DNA from: Austwickia chelonae
Lineage (GTDB): Bacteria; Actinomycetota; Actinomycetes; Actinomycetales; Dermatophilaceae
Direction of reading: 5' to 3'
Assembly (NCBI RefSeq): GCF_003391095.1
Contig: NZ_CP031447.1
Span: forward strand, 2,666,001 to 2,730,000
DNA length: 64,000 bases
The notes under the pieces: model-generated
Seen by the model: the letters and a program-made list of their open reading frames with translations, nothing else
Told to the model about the DNA's origin: nothing
The model's database searches: none
Shown: in pieces, positions 8,389 to 17,317 of the stretch
How positions within the stretch are numbered: the first letter of the stretch is position 1
Layout of the letters: the number at the start of each line of letters is the position of its first letter
Position numbers and translations under genes: made by a program

Positions 8389-10793
8389 ACGGCCCGTGGC
8401 AGGCCGCCCACTGGGGTACCTACCAGGTCACTACCGATGGCGATGAGATCACCGGGGTGCTGCCCTGGTCGGGCGACCAGGACCCGTCCCCTCTGCTGGG
8501 GAACCTGCCCGGTTCGGTGACCCATCGCAGCCGAGTCGCCGGCCCTTCGGTGCGTCGTGGCTGGTGGGAGAACGGGCCGGGTCCCGATGCCCGACGAGGC
8601 ACCGGGCGGCCCTGCGGCTCCGGACCGGGCGACTACCTGCGCGTGACGTGGCCGGAACTGATCGAACGGCTCGCCGATGAACTCCGCCGAGTCATCGACG
8701 TCCACGGCAACGAGTCGATCTTCGGTGGCTCCTACGGGTGGGCCTCCGCAGGTCGTTTCCATCATGCGCAGAGCCAGATCCATCGCTTCCTGAACGTCCT
8801 CGGCGGGTACACCGGCAGCGTCGACACCTACTCGACAGGGGCATTGGAGGTCTTCCTACACCGAGTGGCCTGCACCGAGGTCACCGCCACACAGGACTCC
8901 GTCCCGTACGAGCAGATCGTCGAGCACACCCGACTGTGGGTGGCCTTCGGCGGCGTCCCGGCGAAGAACACCGGCACGAACGACGGCGGCACCGGCGACC
9001 ACCCCACCAGGTCGGCGCTGACCGATTTCCTCGCTGCCGGTGGACGCCTCGTCGGCATCACCCCGGTGGGCGACGACCTGCCCACCGCTCCCGGGCAGGT
9101 CGACCGGCTCTCGCTGCGTCCCGGCTCGGACACGGCGTTGATCCTGGCGCTCTGCCACACCCTGGTCAACGAGGACCGCTACGACCGGGACTTCGTGACC
9201 ACGCACACCGTCGGGTTCGACGAGCTGACCGACTACCTGCAGGGCAGACAGGACGGCACGGTCAAGGACGCCTACTGGGCCGCACCGATCTGCGGAATCC
9301 CGGCCGCAACGATCCGAGAACTCGCCCGGGAGATGGCGTCGACCCGCACGCTGGTCACTGCAACCTGGTCGTTGCAACGTCAGCAATACGGCGAGATGAC
9401 GATCTGGGCCGTGGTCGCCTTGGGTGCGCTGCTCGGTCAGGTCGGCTTACCCGGCGGTGGTTTCGGCTTCGGATACGGGTCGATGAACAAGCCGGGCCTG
9501 GTCGCTTCCCCCCTCCGACTGCCTTCCCTCCCTCAAGGGGTCAACCCGGTGGGCGACAAGATCCCGGTGGCTGCGATCAGCGAGCTGCTGCTGCATCCCG
9601 GGCAGCCCATCCCCTACGACGGCGGTACGCTCGTCCCCCCGCAGATCCGTCTCGTCTACTGGGCCGGTGGCAACCCCTTCCACCACCACCAGGACCTGAA
9701 CCGACTCCGCCGCGCCTTCGCCCGCCCAGACACGGTCGTCGTCCACGACCCGTACTGGACACCGACCGCCCGGCACGCCGACATCGTCATCCCGTCGACC
9801 ACCAGCGCCGAACGTGCCGACCTGACCGGAAGTCGACATGGCGGCCTGCTGGTCGCGATGGAGGCCGCGGTACGGCCCTTCGCCGACGCCCGCGACGACT
9901 ACGACGTGTTCAGCGCCCTGGCCGAGGCGCTCGGGCACGGCCAGGAGTTCACGGAGGGCCGGAGCAGCGCCCAATGGCAGCGGCATCTGTACGAGCGGTG
10001 GCGGGAGGATCTCGCAGCGGGGCGTGGCATCGACCTGGACGCCTTGGACGAGGAGTCGATCGTTGCGGCAGGTCTGTCACGCACGACTGACGGCCGAGGG
10101 CTCGAAGTCCCCGGCTATGACGATTTCCGGGCCCGTGGGGTCCTCCGGCTGCCCGCCGGGCGTCCGCCTGCGCTGCTGGCCCGGTGGCGGGAGGATCCGT
10201 CGTCCTTCCGCCTCCCGACTCCCAGCGGCCGGATCGAGTTGGCGTCGAAGACCATCGCCGGGCTCGACCTCCCCGACTGCCCTGGCATCCCGTCGTGGAT
10301 CCCGCCTGCGGAGTGGTCCCAGGCCGACCGGTATCCGCTGCACCTGATCGCGAACCAGCCGAGCACCCGGCTGCACAGCCAACTCGACCACGGAGCGACC
10401 AGCCGTTCGTCCAAGGTCGCCGGGCGGGAACCGATCCGTCTGCACCCCGAGGACGCAGCCATCCGCGATATCGCCCCCGGTGATCTGGTGCGGGTCTTCA
10501 ACAGCCGCGGCCATTGCCTCGCCGGCGCAGTCCTGGACGACAGGCTCCGTCCCGGCGTGGTCCAGCTGGCGACCGGAGCCTGGTACGACCCCTTCGATCC
10601 AGCCCCGGCCACCGACCAGGACGACCCCCATGACATCGGTGCACTCGACATGCATGGTCATCCGAACGTGTTGACCGCCGACCGCGGAAGCTCCGCGATG
10701 TCCCAGGGGTGCACCGGCCAGTGGACGATGGTGGAAGTGGAGAACCACCAAGGCCTGTCCCGACCGGTGCAGGCGCACGAACCGATGTGCTGA
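8370..10793 (+). CDS. Molybdopterin-dependent S-/N-oxide reductase, BisC/TorZ type
   Basis: 807 residues of the DMSO-reductase superfamily. The N-terminal AAHWGTYQV, GGSYGWASAGRFHHAQSQIH and GYTGSVDTYSTGA are close to biotin-sulfoxide/TMAO reductases; the Ser in TYSTGA is in the position of the serine that ligates Mo. Later segments such as WAGGNPFHHHQDLN, SRHGGLL, RLHSQLDHG and GCTGQWTMVEV complete the bis-MGD fold. No Tat signal peptide or N-terminal Fe-S cysteines are visible, so it should be cytoplasmic, like BisC. Likely substrates are sulfoxides (methionine, biotin) or N-oxides; not resolved. It starts inside the upstream dehydrogenase gene. Confidence 0.9.
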   Translation: MSAPRVNGPWQAAHWGTYQVTTDGDEITGVLPWSGDQDPSPLLGNLPGSVTHRSRVAGPSVRRGWWENGPGPDARRGTGRPCGSGPGDYLRVTWPELIERLADELRRVIDVHGNESIFGGSYGWASAGRFHHAQSQIHRFLNVLGGYTGSVDTYSTGALEVFLHRVACTEVTATQDSVPYEQIVEHTRLWVAFGGVPAKNTGTNDGGTGDHPTRSALTDFLAAGGRLVGITPVGDDLPTAPGQVDRLSLRPGSDTALILALCHTLVNEDRYDRDFVTTHTVGFDELTDYLQGRQDGTVKDAYWAAPICGIPAATIRELAREMASTRTLVTATWSLQRQQYGEMTIWAVVALGALLGQVGLPGGGFGFGYGSMNKPGLVASPLRLPSLPQGVNPVGDKIPVAAISELLLHPGQPIPYDGGTLVPPQIRLVYWAGGNPFHHHQDLNRLRRAFARPDTVVVHDPYWTPTARHADIVIPSTTSAERADLTGSRHGGLLVAMEAAVRPFADARDDYDVFSALAEALGHGQEFTEGRSSAQWQRHLYERWREDLAAGRGIDLDALDEESIVAAGLSRTTDGRGLEVPGYDDFRARGVLRLPAGRPPALLARWREDPSSFRLPTPSGRIELASKTIAGLDLPDCPGIPSWIPPAEWSQADRYPLHLIANQPSTRLHSQLDHGATSRSSKVAGREPIRLHPEDAAIRDIAPGDLVRVFNSRGHCLAGAVLDDRLRPGVVQLATGAWYDPFDPAPATDQDDPHDIGALDMHGHPNVLTADRGSSAMSQGCTGQWTMVEVENHQGLSRPVQAHEPMC

Positions 10794-10859
10794 GCTGCAC
10801 GTCGCGAGCGGTGTCACTGTGATCCGGCGGTCGTCAGTCAAGCTGGGCGAAGGGGCATT

Positions 10860-10935
10860 GACTCCGGTGGTTGGTGGCGACTCCGGAGGTTGGTGGCGAC
10901 CCCGGAGGTTGGTGGCGACTCCGGTGGACGGGCCC
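10860..10935. repeat. 19-bp tandem repeat, array 1
   Basis: Three head-to-tail copies of a 19-bp unit GACTCCGGTGGTTGGTGGC (10860-10878, 10879-10897, 10898-10916; copies 2 and 3 differ at one or two bases) followed by a partial copy (10917-10935). The array lies just after the molybdoenzyme gene and is contiguous, without spacers. Confidence 0.85.
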
Positions 10936-10954
10936 GACTGTGGTGGCGTCCTGT

Positions 10955-11025
10955 CACCACCGCAGTCCCCCGGCACCACCGCAGTCCCCCGGCACCACCG
11001 CAGTCCCCCTACACCACCGCGATGG
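10955..11025. repeat. 19-bp tandem repeat, array 2, inverted relative to array 1
   Basis: Three copies of CACCACCGCAGTCCCCCGG (10955-10973, 10974-10992, 10993-11011) plus a partial copy. On the opposite strand the unit begins GACTGCGGTGGT, matching array 1 (GACTCCGGTGGT) at 11 of 12 positions, so the two arrays are diverged inverted relatives with the same period and could pair in RNA or single-stranded DNA. Confidence 0.8.
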
Positions 11026-11045
11026 TCACGGCATCCCACACGAGA

Positions 11046-11082
11046 AGGGGCCCGACCTGTACGGAAGACAGGCCGGGCCCCT
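11046..11082. terminator. Terminator hairpin between bisC-like and POT genes
   Basis: AGGGGCCCGACCTGT (11046-11060) pairs with ACAGGCCGGGCCCCT (11068-11082) with one mismatch, giving a 15-position stem and a 7-nt loop 27 bp after the POT transporter stop codon, in the convergent gap. Confidence 0.75.
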
Positions 11083-11108
11083 CGTCATTCGATCCACTGA
11101 AGATCGGA

Positions 11109-12656
11109 TCAGGCGTGCTGTCCGGCGTCCTCGGCGGCACCGGCCCGCTGCTCGGACTCCAGATCGGCCATCATGCGCCGCGTCCACGGCACCAGCAGGA
11201 AGAGCAACAAAGCGACACCAAGGGTCATGGCCCCGTTGACCACGTAGTAGGTGCTGTCAGGCATGTCCTCCATCGCCAGGATCAGCTGGGCGGCCAAGGC
11301 CTGGCCGGTGGAGGAGGTCAGGAACCACAACGCCATGGCCTGGCTGGCGAAGGCCGCCGGGGCGAGCAGGGTCGTCGCGGACAGCCCGACCGGGGACAGG
11401 AAGAGCTCGGCGACGGTCTGGATGACGAAGATCGCGGTCAGCATCACCGCCGGAGCCTTGTGCTCCGGGTTGTAGGTCGCGAACATCCAGGCCAGCATTA
11501 ACGCCGATACCCCGATCATGGCCACCGCGATCGCGAACTTGGTGGGCAACGACGGGAAGCGCCCGGCCCGGCGGCGCCACAGGATGGCGAACAGCGGGGC
11601 CAGCAGCACGATCGTCAGCGGGTTGACCGACTGGAAGGTCTCCGCAGTGGGTTGCCAGCCGAAGATCGAGGGCAGCATCTCACTGTGGCTTTCCGCGAAG
11701 AAGGCCATCTTGCCCGCTGCCTGCTCGAAGACCATCCAGAAGAGCGTCCCACCGACCCACAGCGGGATGTACGCGAGAACATGCTTTTTCTCCACTGCGG
11801 TCACCTTGGGGCTTTTGAACATCGCCACGAAGTAGACGACCGGAGCAGCGAAGGCGAACAGGGAGACCGCGTCGATGAACTGTTTCACCGGGGTGTCCTG
11901 CCACAGCCCTGCGACCAGGTAGGCGGCACCGAAGGCGGCAACGGCAGCCGCAGCCCACAGGGAGACCTGCTTGCCCTCACCGGGGCCGAGCGGGTTCGGC
12001 ACCTGTTTCCCGGCACCGTGGAGAGTACGGGAGGCCAGGACGAAGGTCAGGATGGCGAAGGCCATCCCGATCGCCGCGACGGAGAAGCCGGCATGGAAAC
12101 CCCACTTCTCCCGCACCACGCCGATGATGAGGGGCGAGGCGAGCGCACCGACGTTGATCGACATGTAGAACAGGGAGAATCCGGCGTCCCGGCGGGGGTC
12201 GCCGCGGTCGTAGAGGTCACCGACCATGGTGGAGATATTGGGTTTGAGGAGCCCGGTGCCGATGGCGACCAGGACGATGCCTACCCAGGACATGGTGGCG
12301 GTGGGGACGGCCAAGCTGATGTGGCCGAACATGATGACGATGCCGCCGTACAGGGTGGCGCGCCAGGCGCCCATCACCCGGTCGGCCAGGAAACCGCCGG
12401 CCACACCGAGCAGGTAGACGGAGGCGCCGTAGATGGTGACGACGGCGAGTGCGGTGGTCTTCTCTATTCCCAGTCCGCCTTCGGTGATGGCGAAATATAG
12501 GTAATAGGCGAGAATGGCCCGCATTCCGTAATAGGAGAAGCGTTCCCACATCTCTACGAAGAAGAGTGTGGACAAACCTGCCGGGTGGCCGAGGAATGCC
12601 TTGTCTTCGAGCGAGGCCACGTGTTGTCGCGTGGCCTCTGAACTGGCTTGGGCCAT
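11109..12656 (-). CDS. POT/PTR family proton-coupled di-/tripeptide transporter
   Basis: 515 residues with about 14 membrane segments. The first-helix signature FFVEMWERFSYYGMRAIL contains the ExxERFxYY motif that couples protons in this family, and GGFLADRVMGAW and IGTGLLKPNISTMVGDLY are the PTR2 motifs. It imports small peptides with protons. ATG at 12656 has GAGAGGGA 5 nt upstream. It is monocistronic; the region before it is AT-rich and should hold its promoter. Confidence 0.93.
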   Translation of the reverse strand: MAQASSEATRQHVASLEDKAFLGHPAGLSTLFFVEMWERFSYYGMRAILAYYLYFAITEGGLGIEKTTALAVVTIYGASVYLLGVAGGFLADRVMGAWRATLYGGIVIMFGHISLAVPTATMSWVGIVLVAIGTGLLKPNISTMVGDLYDRGDPRRDAGFSLFYMSINVGALASPLIIGVVREKWGFHAGFSVAAIGMAFAILTFVLASRTLHGAGKQVPNPLGPGEGKQVSLWAAAAVAAFGAAYLVAGLWQDTPVKQFIDAVSLFAFAAPVVYFVAMFKSPKVTAVEKKHVLAYIPLWVGGTLFWMVFEQAAGKMAFFAESHSEMLPSIFGWQPTAETFQSVNPLTIVLLAPLFAILWRRRAGRFPSLPTKFAIAVAMIGVSALMLAWMFATYNPEHKAPAVMLTAIFVIQTVAELFLSPVGLSATTLLAPAAFASQAMALWFLTSSTGQALAAQLILAMEDMPDSTYYVVNGAMTLGVALLLFLLVPWTRRMMADLESEQRAGAAEDAGQHA

Positions 12657-12880
12657 GGGAGTCCCTCTCTGTCAGGCCGCATCTCACGGGCGGCAGGGAG
12701 ACAGTACGCCTATTCCGCGGCAAATATAGGAATGAACGCCCAGAAATTTTTTATCAAGGTCGAAGTCCCTGCGCCCGCATATCGCGGATATATCGCCCCT
12801 CTGGCGCTTCCGGTGCAGGTGAGGGGCAAGGGGTGCGGGCATCGGTTTTCCGTGTCATATGCGTCAGAGTGGATGGTGTG

Positions 12881-13693
12881 ATGTCGTCCGGTGAGCCTTC
12901 TGTGACCTTTGAAACCGACCCCTACGGCGGAGTGACCGTTCTGCGGGACGGTTTCCCCCAGTCCTATGTCGACGTGTCCGACCCGACCCGACTGGCTTTC
13001 GAGTACGTGGCTCAGATGGCGCTGGCGGTGGATACGCTGGCTCCGTCCGGTTCGCTGGCACTGACCCACGTCGGGGGCGCAGGGCTGACCTTGCCTCGAT
13101 ATTTCGCGCACACCCGGCCGGGGTCGACACAGATCGTCCTGGAACCGGATGAGCTGTCGACGCAGCGGGTGCGGGAGGAGCTTCCACTGCCGCGGGGGCA
13201 TCGGATCCGGGTGCGAGGGCAGGACGGTTTGTCCGGGTTGACGGCGATGGGCTCGGCACGGGCGGACGTGGTCTTGGTCGACGCTTATGCCGAGGGGCGG
13301 GTTCCGGCGGAGTTGGTCACGGTGGGCTTCTTCGCCGAGGTGGTGCGGGTCTTGCGTCCTGGGGGTCTATTGGTGGCGAATGTGGCTGATGCGCCGGGGC
13401 GTCGGTTTCTGTCGCGGGTGGCGGCGGGTTGTCTCGCGACGGGGCTGGGTCAGGTGGCCTTGTTGGGAACTCATGACGTGATGAAGGGGCGCCGGTTCGG
13501 CAACGCGGTATTGGTGGCTTCGGGCTCCCGGTTCGAGGTGGACGATCTACGGCGGGCGGCGACGCGTTGCCCGTTCCCCACGGGGGTGATGGGCGAAGAG
13601 TGGGCAGGCCAGCTGCGTGCGGCACGGCCGTTCACCACCGAGGACGCCGAAAGTTCACCGGAGCCGCCGGTCGCTGGATCCTGGCGTCGCTGA
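12881..13693 (+). CDS. Spermidine-synthase-like SAM-binding protein
   Basis: 270 residues. LALTHVGGAGLTLPRYFAHT is the nucleotide-binding loop of the spermidine synthase/methyltransferase fold, IVLEPDEL the acidic residue that binds the ribose, and ADVVLVDAYAEGRVPAELVT the later active-site region, followed by EVVRVLRPGGLLVAN. Actinobacteria carry many such short proteins; the amine acceptor residues of true SpeE are not evident, so polyamine synthesis is unproven. ATG at 12881 is used; a GTG three bases earlier (12878), with CAGAGT 7 nt before it, would fit a leaderless start. Confidence 0.78.
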   Translation: MSSGEPSVTFETDPYGGVTVLRDGFPQSYVDVSDPTRLAFEYVAQMALAVDTLAPSGSLALTHVGGAGLTLPRYFAHTRPGSTQIVLEPDELSTQRVREELPLPRGHRIRVRGQDGLSGLTAMGSARADVVLVDAYAEGRVPAELVTVGFFAEVVRVLRPGGLLVANVADAPGRRFLSRVAAGCLATGLGQVALLGTHDVMKGRRFGNAVLVASGSRFEVDDLRRAATRCPFPTGVMGEEWAGQLRAARPFTTEDAESSPEPPVAGSWRR

Positions 13694-13731
13694 GGAGACC
13701 TCGAAAGATCCTGCCATTTTAATAAGGGTAA

Positions 13732-13765
13732 CCTCAGTAATTGAGAACATGATCAATTACTGAGG
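13732..13765 (+). promoter_or_regulatory. 13-8-13 inverted repeat over the ribosome binding site of the metal importer operon
   Basis: CCTCAGTAATTGA (13732-13744) and TCAATTACTGAGG (13753-13765) are perfect inverted copies around 8 nt; the right arm contains the first four bases of the GAGGAG ribosome binding site of the ABC operon. It can act as an operator for a metal-dependent repressor or as an mRNA hairpin hiding the ribosome binding site. The half-site does not match the Zur or IdeR consensus I know. Confidence 0.6.
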
Positions 13766-13771
13766 AGTGGC

Positions 13772-14728
13772 ATGTCCTTCGCACCGGTCGCACGCCTCGC
13801 CCTGACCCTCACCTGTCTCACGACGCTGTCCGCATGCAGCGTCCATCCTGCGGGGACCGGCGGCGCCCAGGACAGCACCAAACCCTTCACCGTCTTCGCG
13901 ACGACCGGATATCTCGGCGACCTGGCCAAGAACCTTGCTCCCGATGCCAAGATCACCGTGATGGTCAAACCCGGCGGTGACCCACACACTTACCAGCCCA
14001 GCACCCAGGACATCGCCGCCATGCGCGACGCCGATGTCGTCATCTCCAATGGCGCACATCTCGAAGCGATGATGATCGACCAGCTCGCCAGCCTCGGCGA
14101 CCGGCACCTGGCCGTCAGCGAGCGCCTCCCCCAGGACAAGCTGCTCCCCTGGCCAGAGAAGGACGACAAAGGAAACGCCCTCCACGACCCGCACATCTGG
14201 AATGACCCCGACCTGTGGAAGAGCGTCACCATCGAAGTCGCGAACAAGCTCGGCGAGAAGTCCCCGAAACGTCAGGACGCCATCACCAAAGCAGCAACCG
14301 AATACACCGGGAAGATCGAGGCCACCAAGAACAAGGTCACCGACATCCTGAAGGACATCCCCCAGGAAAGGCGCGTCCTCATCACCGGACACGATGCCTT
14401 CAACTATTTCGGCAGAGCCTTCTCGTTGGAGGTCAAAGCCACCGACTTCGTCACCTCGGAGGCCAATATGTCGGCCACCCAACTACAAGAGCTGGCCATC
14501 TTCATCGTCGCCCGCAAGATTCCCACGATCTTCCAGGACAACGTGAAGAACCCTCAGGCGGTGACTTCTCTGGAGGAATCCGTGAAGGCCCTCGGCGGCA
14601 AGGTCACCGTCTCCGACAAAGAGCTGTACGCCGACAGCCTGGGCGATCGCCCCCCGGCCGACACCTACCTGGGGGCTTTGGAATCCAATGCCGCTGCCGT
14701 CGCCGAAGCGCTGTCCCCGAAGAACTGA
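13772..14728 (+). CDS. Mn/Zn ABC transporter, metal-binding lipoprotein
   Basis: 318 residues. Signal peptide ending in the lipobox TLSAC (Cys21) places it outside the membrane as a lipoprotein. The cluster A-I fold is indicated by FAVT-like FTVFATTGYLGDLAKNLAPD, the first metal histidine in GGDPHTYQPST, a second in LHDPHIWNDP, ITGHDAFNYFGRAF and a C-terminal acidic ligand region (SDKELYADSLGD). The ligand set H-H-(H/E)-D is of the Mn/Zn/Fe group (TroA/MntC/ZnuA); there is no His-rich loop typical of many ZnuA proteins, which leans toward Mn or Fe. First gene of a four-gene operon. Confidence 0.9.
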   Translation: MSFAPVARLALTLTCLTTLSACSVHPAGTGGAQDSTKPFTVFATTGYLGDLAKNLAPDAKITVMVKPGGDPHTYQPSTQDIAAMRDADVVISNGAHLEAMMIDQLASLGDRHLAVSERLPQDKLLPWPEKDDKGNALHDPHIWNDPDLWKSVTIEVANKLGEKSPKRQDAITKAATEYTGKIEATKNKVTDILKDIPQERRVLITGHDAFNYFGRAFSLEVKATDFVTSEANMSATQLQELAIFIVARKIPTIFQDNVKNPQAVTSLEESVKALGGKVTVSDKELYADSLGDRPPADTYLGALESNAAAVAEALSPKN

Positions 14729-14730
14729 CC

Positions 14731-15486
14731 GTGCACAGCATCGCTCCTGCCTGCCGGGTCCACGACCTGTCCGTCGCCTATCACGAGGATCTCGTCCTCG
14801 AACGGATCGACGTGTCCATCGCCCCGGGGAAGGTCACTGCCGTGGTCGGCCCCAATGGCGCCGGCAAATCCACTCTCCTCAAAGCAGCCCTCGGCCTGGT
14901 CCCGGCGGTCGCCGGACATGCCGAATTCTTCGGTCGGCCGTTCCCGCAGGTCCGCCGCCGTGTCGGATACATGCCCCAGGCGGCGAGCGTCGACTGGGAC
15001 TATCCCGCCACCGTCCGGGCCGTGGTCACCATGGGCACCTACGGACGTCTCGGGTGGTTCCGCAGGCCCGGCGCGAAGGAACGTCAGGCCTGCGACGAAG
15101 CGCTGGCCCATGTCGGCCTGTCCGACCTCGCTCATCGTCAGATCGGACAGCTCTCCGGTGGGCAGCGGCAACGCACCTTCCTGGCCCGGGTCCTCGCCCA
15201 GGACCCTGACCTGTACCTGATGGACGAGCCGCTCGCCGGTGTCGACACCGCCAGTGGCCTGGCCATCCTCGACGTCCTCTCCGGCTTGCGTGATCGCGGC
15301 AAGACGCTGGTGCTCGTCCACCACGACCTCGATCTGGTCCGAGAGTTCTGCGATGACGCGATACTCCTGGCCACCGGACAGATCTCCGCCGGGCCGGTCG
15401 CCCAGGCGTTGAGCCCGCAGCACGTCGAGCGCGCCTATCACCATGACGGGGAGAACCGGTTGCTGGAAGCGGTGCGCGCCCGATGA
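14731..15486 (+). CDS. Mn/Zn ABC transporter ATP-binding protein
   Basis: 251 residues from GTG at 14731, two bases after the lipoprotein stop. Walker A GPNGAGKSTLL, Q-loop YMPQAASVDWDYPATV, signature LSGGQRQRTFLARVLAQ, Walker B LYLMDEPLAGVD and the H-loop LVLVHHDLDLV are all intact. The SVDWDYP segment after the Q-loop is typical of the manganese/zinc ZnuC-MntB branch. It overlaps the next permease gene by 4 nt. Confidence 0.95.
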   Translation: MHSIAPACRVHDLSVAYHEDLVLERIDVSIAPGKVTAVVGPNGAGKSTLLKAALGLVPAVAGHAEFFGRPFPQVRRRVGYMPQAASVDWDYPATVRAVVTMGTYGRLGWFRRPGAKERQACDEALAHVGLSDLAHRQIGQLSGGQRQRTFLARVLAQDPDLYLMDEPLAGVDTASGLAILDVLSGLRDRGKTLVLVHHDLDLVREFCDDAILLATGQISAGPVAQALSPQHVERAYHHDGENRLLEAVRAR

Positions 15487-16415
15487 TGGATCCGCTGGCC
15501 TTCTGGAATGTGCACTCCTTCCGGCTCATGCTCCTGGGCACCGCCACCATCGGCGGAGTCGCTTCCGCCCTCGGTGCTTTCGCCTACCTGCGCCGACAGA
15601 GCATGATCGGTGACGTCGCCTCCCACGCTGCGCTGCTGGGCGTGGTGGGAGCCTTCGTGGTCGGTGCCGGTGTGTTGGGCATCGACGGACGCGCCATGGC
15701 GTTGTTGGTCATCGGTGCGTGGCTGGCCGCGGTGAGCGCCGCCCTCTTGGTCAATGCGGTCGAACGTACCAGCGTGCTCCACCAGGACGCCGCCATGGCG
15801 GTGGTGATCGCCCTCTTCTTCGGCGGTGGCCTGGCGCTGCTCCGGCTGGTCCAGAACAGCCGTCTCCCTGGAAAAGGTGGGCTGCAGGAGTATCTCTTCG
15901 GCAATGCGGCCTCGATCACGACCCCTGACCTGATCTCAGTGCTCGCCTTCGGCGGAATCGCCTTGGCCATTCCGTTGGCCACGTGGAATGCCTTCGCCAT
16001 CACTGCATTCGACCCACAGAGCGCTGTCCTGGCCGGGTTTCGCGCCCGCACGGTCGATCTGTTGATGTTCGGGGCACTCACCTTGGCGATCGTGATCGGG
16101 TTGAAAGCGGTCGGCCTGATCCTGATGGTCGCCTTCGCAGTTACCCCGGCTGCTGCTGCCCGGCAGTGGGTACATTCCGTGGGGGCCTTGGTCACCTTGT
16201 CCGGGCTGATCGGGGCGGGTTGCGCCGCAGTCGGCTGCTATCTGTCGGTGGGGCTGGGCCGGGTACCAACCGGTCCGGTGGTCGTCCTCCTGCTCAGCGC
16301 AGTCCTGGTGCTCTCCCTGATCGCCGCACCTCAGCGCTCCGTCCTGCGACGGGCTCTCCACCGACGTCGGCGTCGACGCAACCTGACACGCCGGGTGACT
16401 CAGGAGGCCTCGTGA
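15483..16415 (+). CDS. Mn/Zn ABC transporter permease, first subunit
   Basis: 310 residues with about eight membrane segments, ABC-3 family: ALGAFAYLRRQSMIGDVASHAALLGVV near the N-terminus and TVDLLMFGALTLAIVIGLKAVGLILMVAFAVTPAAAARQW in the coupling region. The strongly basic C-terminus (RRALHRRRRRRNLTRR) is cytoplasmic. It overlaps both neighbours by 4 nt (ATGA-type and GTGA), so the four genes form one translationally coupled operon. Two different permeases imply a heterodimeric channel, as in SitCD/MntCD. Confidence 0.92.
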   Translation: MMDPLAFWNVHSFRLMLLGTATIGGVASALGAFAYLRRQSMIGDVASHAALLGVVGAFVVGAGVLGIDGRAMALLVIGAWLAAVSAALLVNAVERTSVLHQDAAMAVVIALFFGGGLALLRLVQNSRLPGKGGLQEYLFGNAASITTPDLISVLAFGGIALAIPLATWNAFAITAFDPQSAVLAGFRARTVDLLMFGALTLAIVIGLKAVGLILMVAFAVTPAAAARQWVHSVGALVTLSGLIGAGCAAVGCYLSVGLGRVPTGPVVVLLLSAVLVLSLIAAPQRSVLRRALHRRRRRRNLTRRVTQEAS

Positions 16416-17296
16416 ATTTCGTGTTCTCCGTCGCGGTACTCACCGTGGCCACTGCGGTGGCCTGCGCCTTGCCGGGCACTCTGCTGGTGGTGCGCCGTCA
16501 GTCGATGTTGGCCGAGGCGATGAGTCATACCGTGCTGCCGGGCATCGTCGTCGCGATGATCGCGGTCGGTTCGATCAACAGTCCGCTGTTGTTGGTCGGC
16601 GCTGCCGCCGCCGGGATGTTGGTCGTCCTGGGAGCCGAATACCTCGAGGGAACAGGCCTGTTGGCTGGCGACAGCCCTCAAGGGGTGATCTATCCGGCGC
16701 TTTTCTCCATCGGGGTGATCCTGATCAGTACCCGCTTCGCCGGCGTCCAGATCAGCGAACGCACCGTCCTGACCGGCGATGTGAACCTGGCTGCTTTCCT
16801 GCATCTGCATGTCGCCGGGGTCGATGTGGGGCCGGCGCACCTGTGGGTGATGATCGCCTTGATCGTGGCCAATGCGCTCTTCCTCGCCTTGTGCTGGAAG
16901 GAGCTGACCTTGGCGACCTTCGACCCGGCGTTGGCGCAAGCTTTCGGGTTCCGTCCCCGGCTGTTGCACTACCTGTTGATGCTGGACGTGTCGATCACCG
17001 TGACAGCCGCTTTCGCCACGGCGGGCAGTCTGCTGGTGGTGGCCTTGATGATCGTGCCGCCTGCGGTGGCGCGACTGCTCAGCGACCGTCTTCCGATGAT
17101 GGTGGCCTGGTCCGTCGCCCTGGCAGTGGTCGGTTCCTTGGTGGGTTTCGGGGTCGCCTACCGTTTCGACCTGGCGACCTCTTCGGGGCTGGCAGCCTTC
17201 TACGGGGTGTGCTTCGTCGCAGTCTGGGCAGCGTCCTGTGTCGCGGGTCGGCGCAGGACGACCCGCAGCCGGGCTGCTCTGAAGTCGTCTTTCTGA
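16412..17296 (+). CDS. Mn/Zn ABC transporter permease, second subunit
   Basis: 294 residues from GTG at 16412, with AGGAGG 4 nt upstream and a 4-nt overlap with the preceding permease. Same ABC-3 family: GTLLVVRRQSMLAEAMSHTVLPGIVV at the N-terminus and AAFATAGSLLVVALMIVPPAVARLLSDR near the C-terminus. Last gene of the operon; a hairpin follows at 17318. Confidence 0.92.
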   Translation: MNFVFSVAVLTVATAVACALPGTLLVVRRQSMLAEAMSHTVLPGIVVAMIAVGSINSPLLLVGAAAAGMLVVLGAEYLEGTGLLAGDSPQGVIYPALFSIGVILISTRFAGVQISERTVLTGDVNLAAFLHLHVAGVDVGPAHLWVMIALIVANALFLALCWKELTLATFDPALAQAFGFRPRLLHYLLMLDVSITVTAAFATAGSLLVVALMIVPPAVARLLSDRLPMMVAWSVALAVVGSLVGFGVAYRFDLATSSGLAAFYGVCFVAVWAASCVAGRRRTTRSRAALKSSF

Positions 17297-17317
17297 CGCC
17301 GAACCGCTAAGAACACC

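Noticed and set aside
10860-11025. CRISPR array
   Set aside because: The 19-bp units are directly contiguous with no spacers and no cas genes are present.
12566-12880. N-terminal extension of the spermidine-synthase-like protein
   Set aside because: The added residues overlap the start of the POT gene and its promoter and lack similarity to the family; start placed at 12881 (or 12878).
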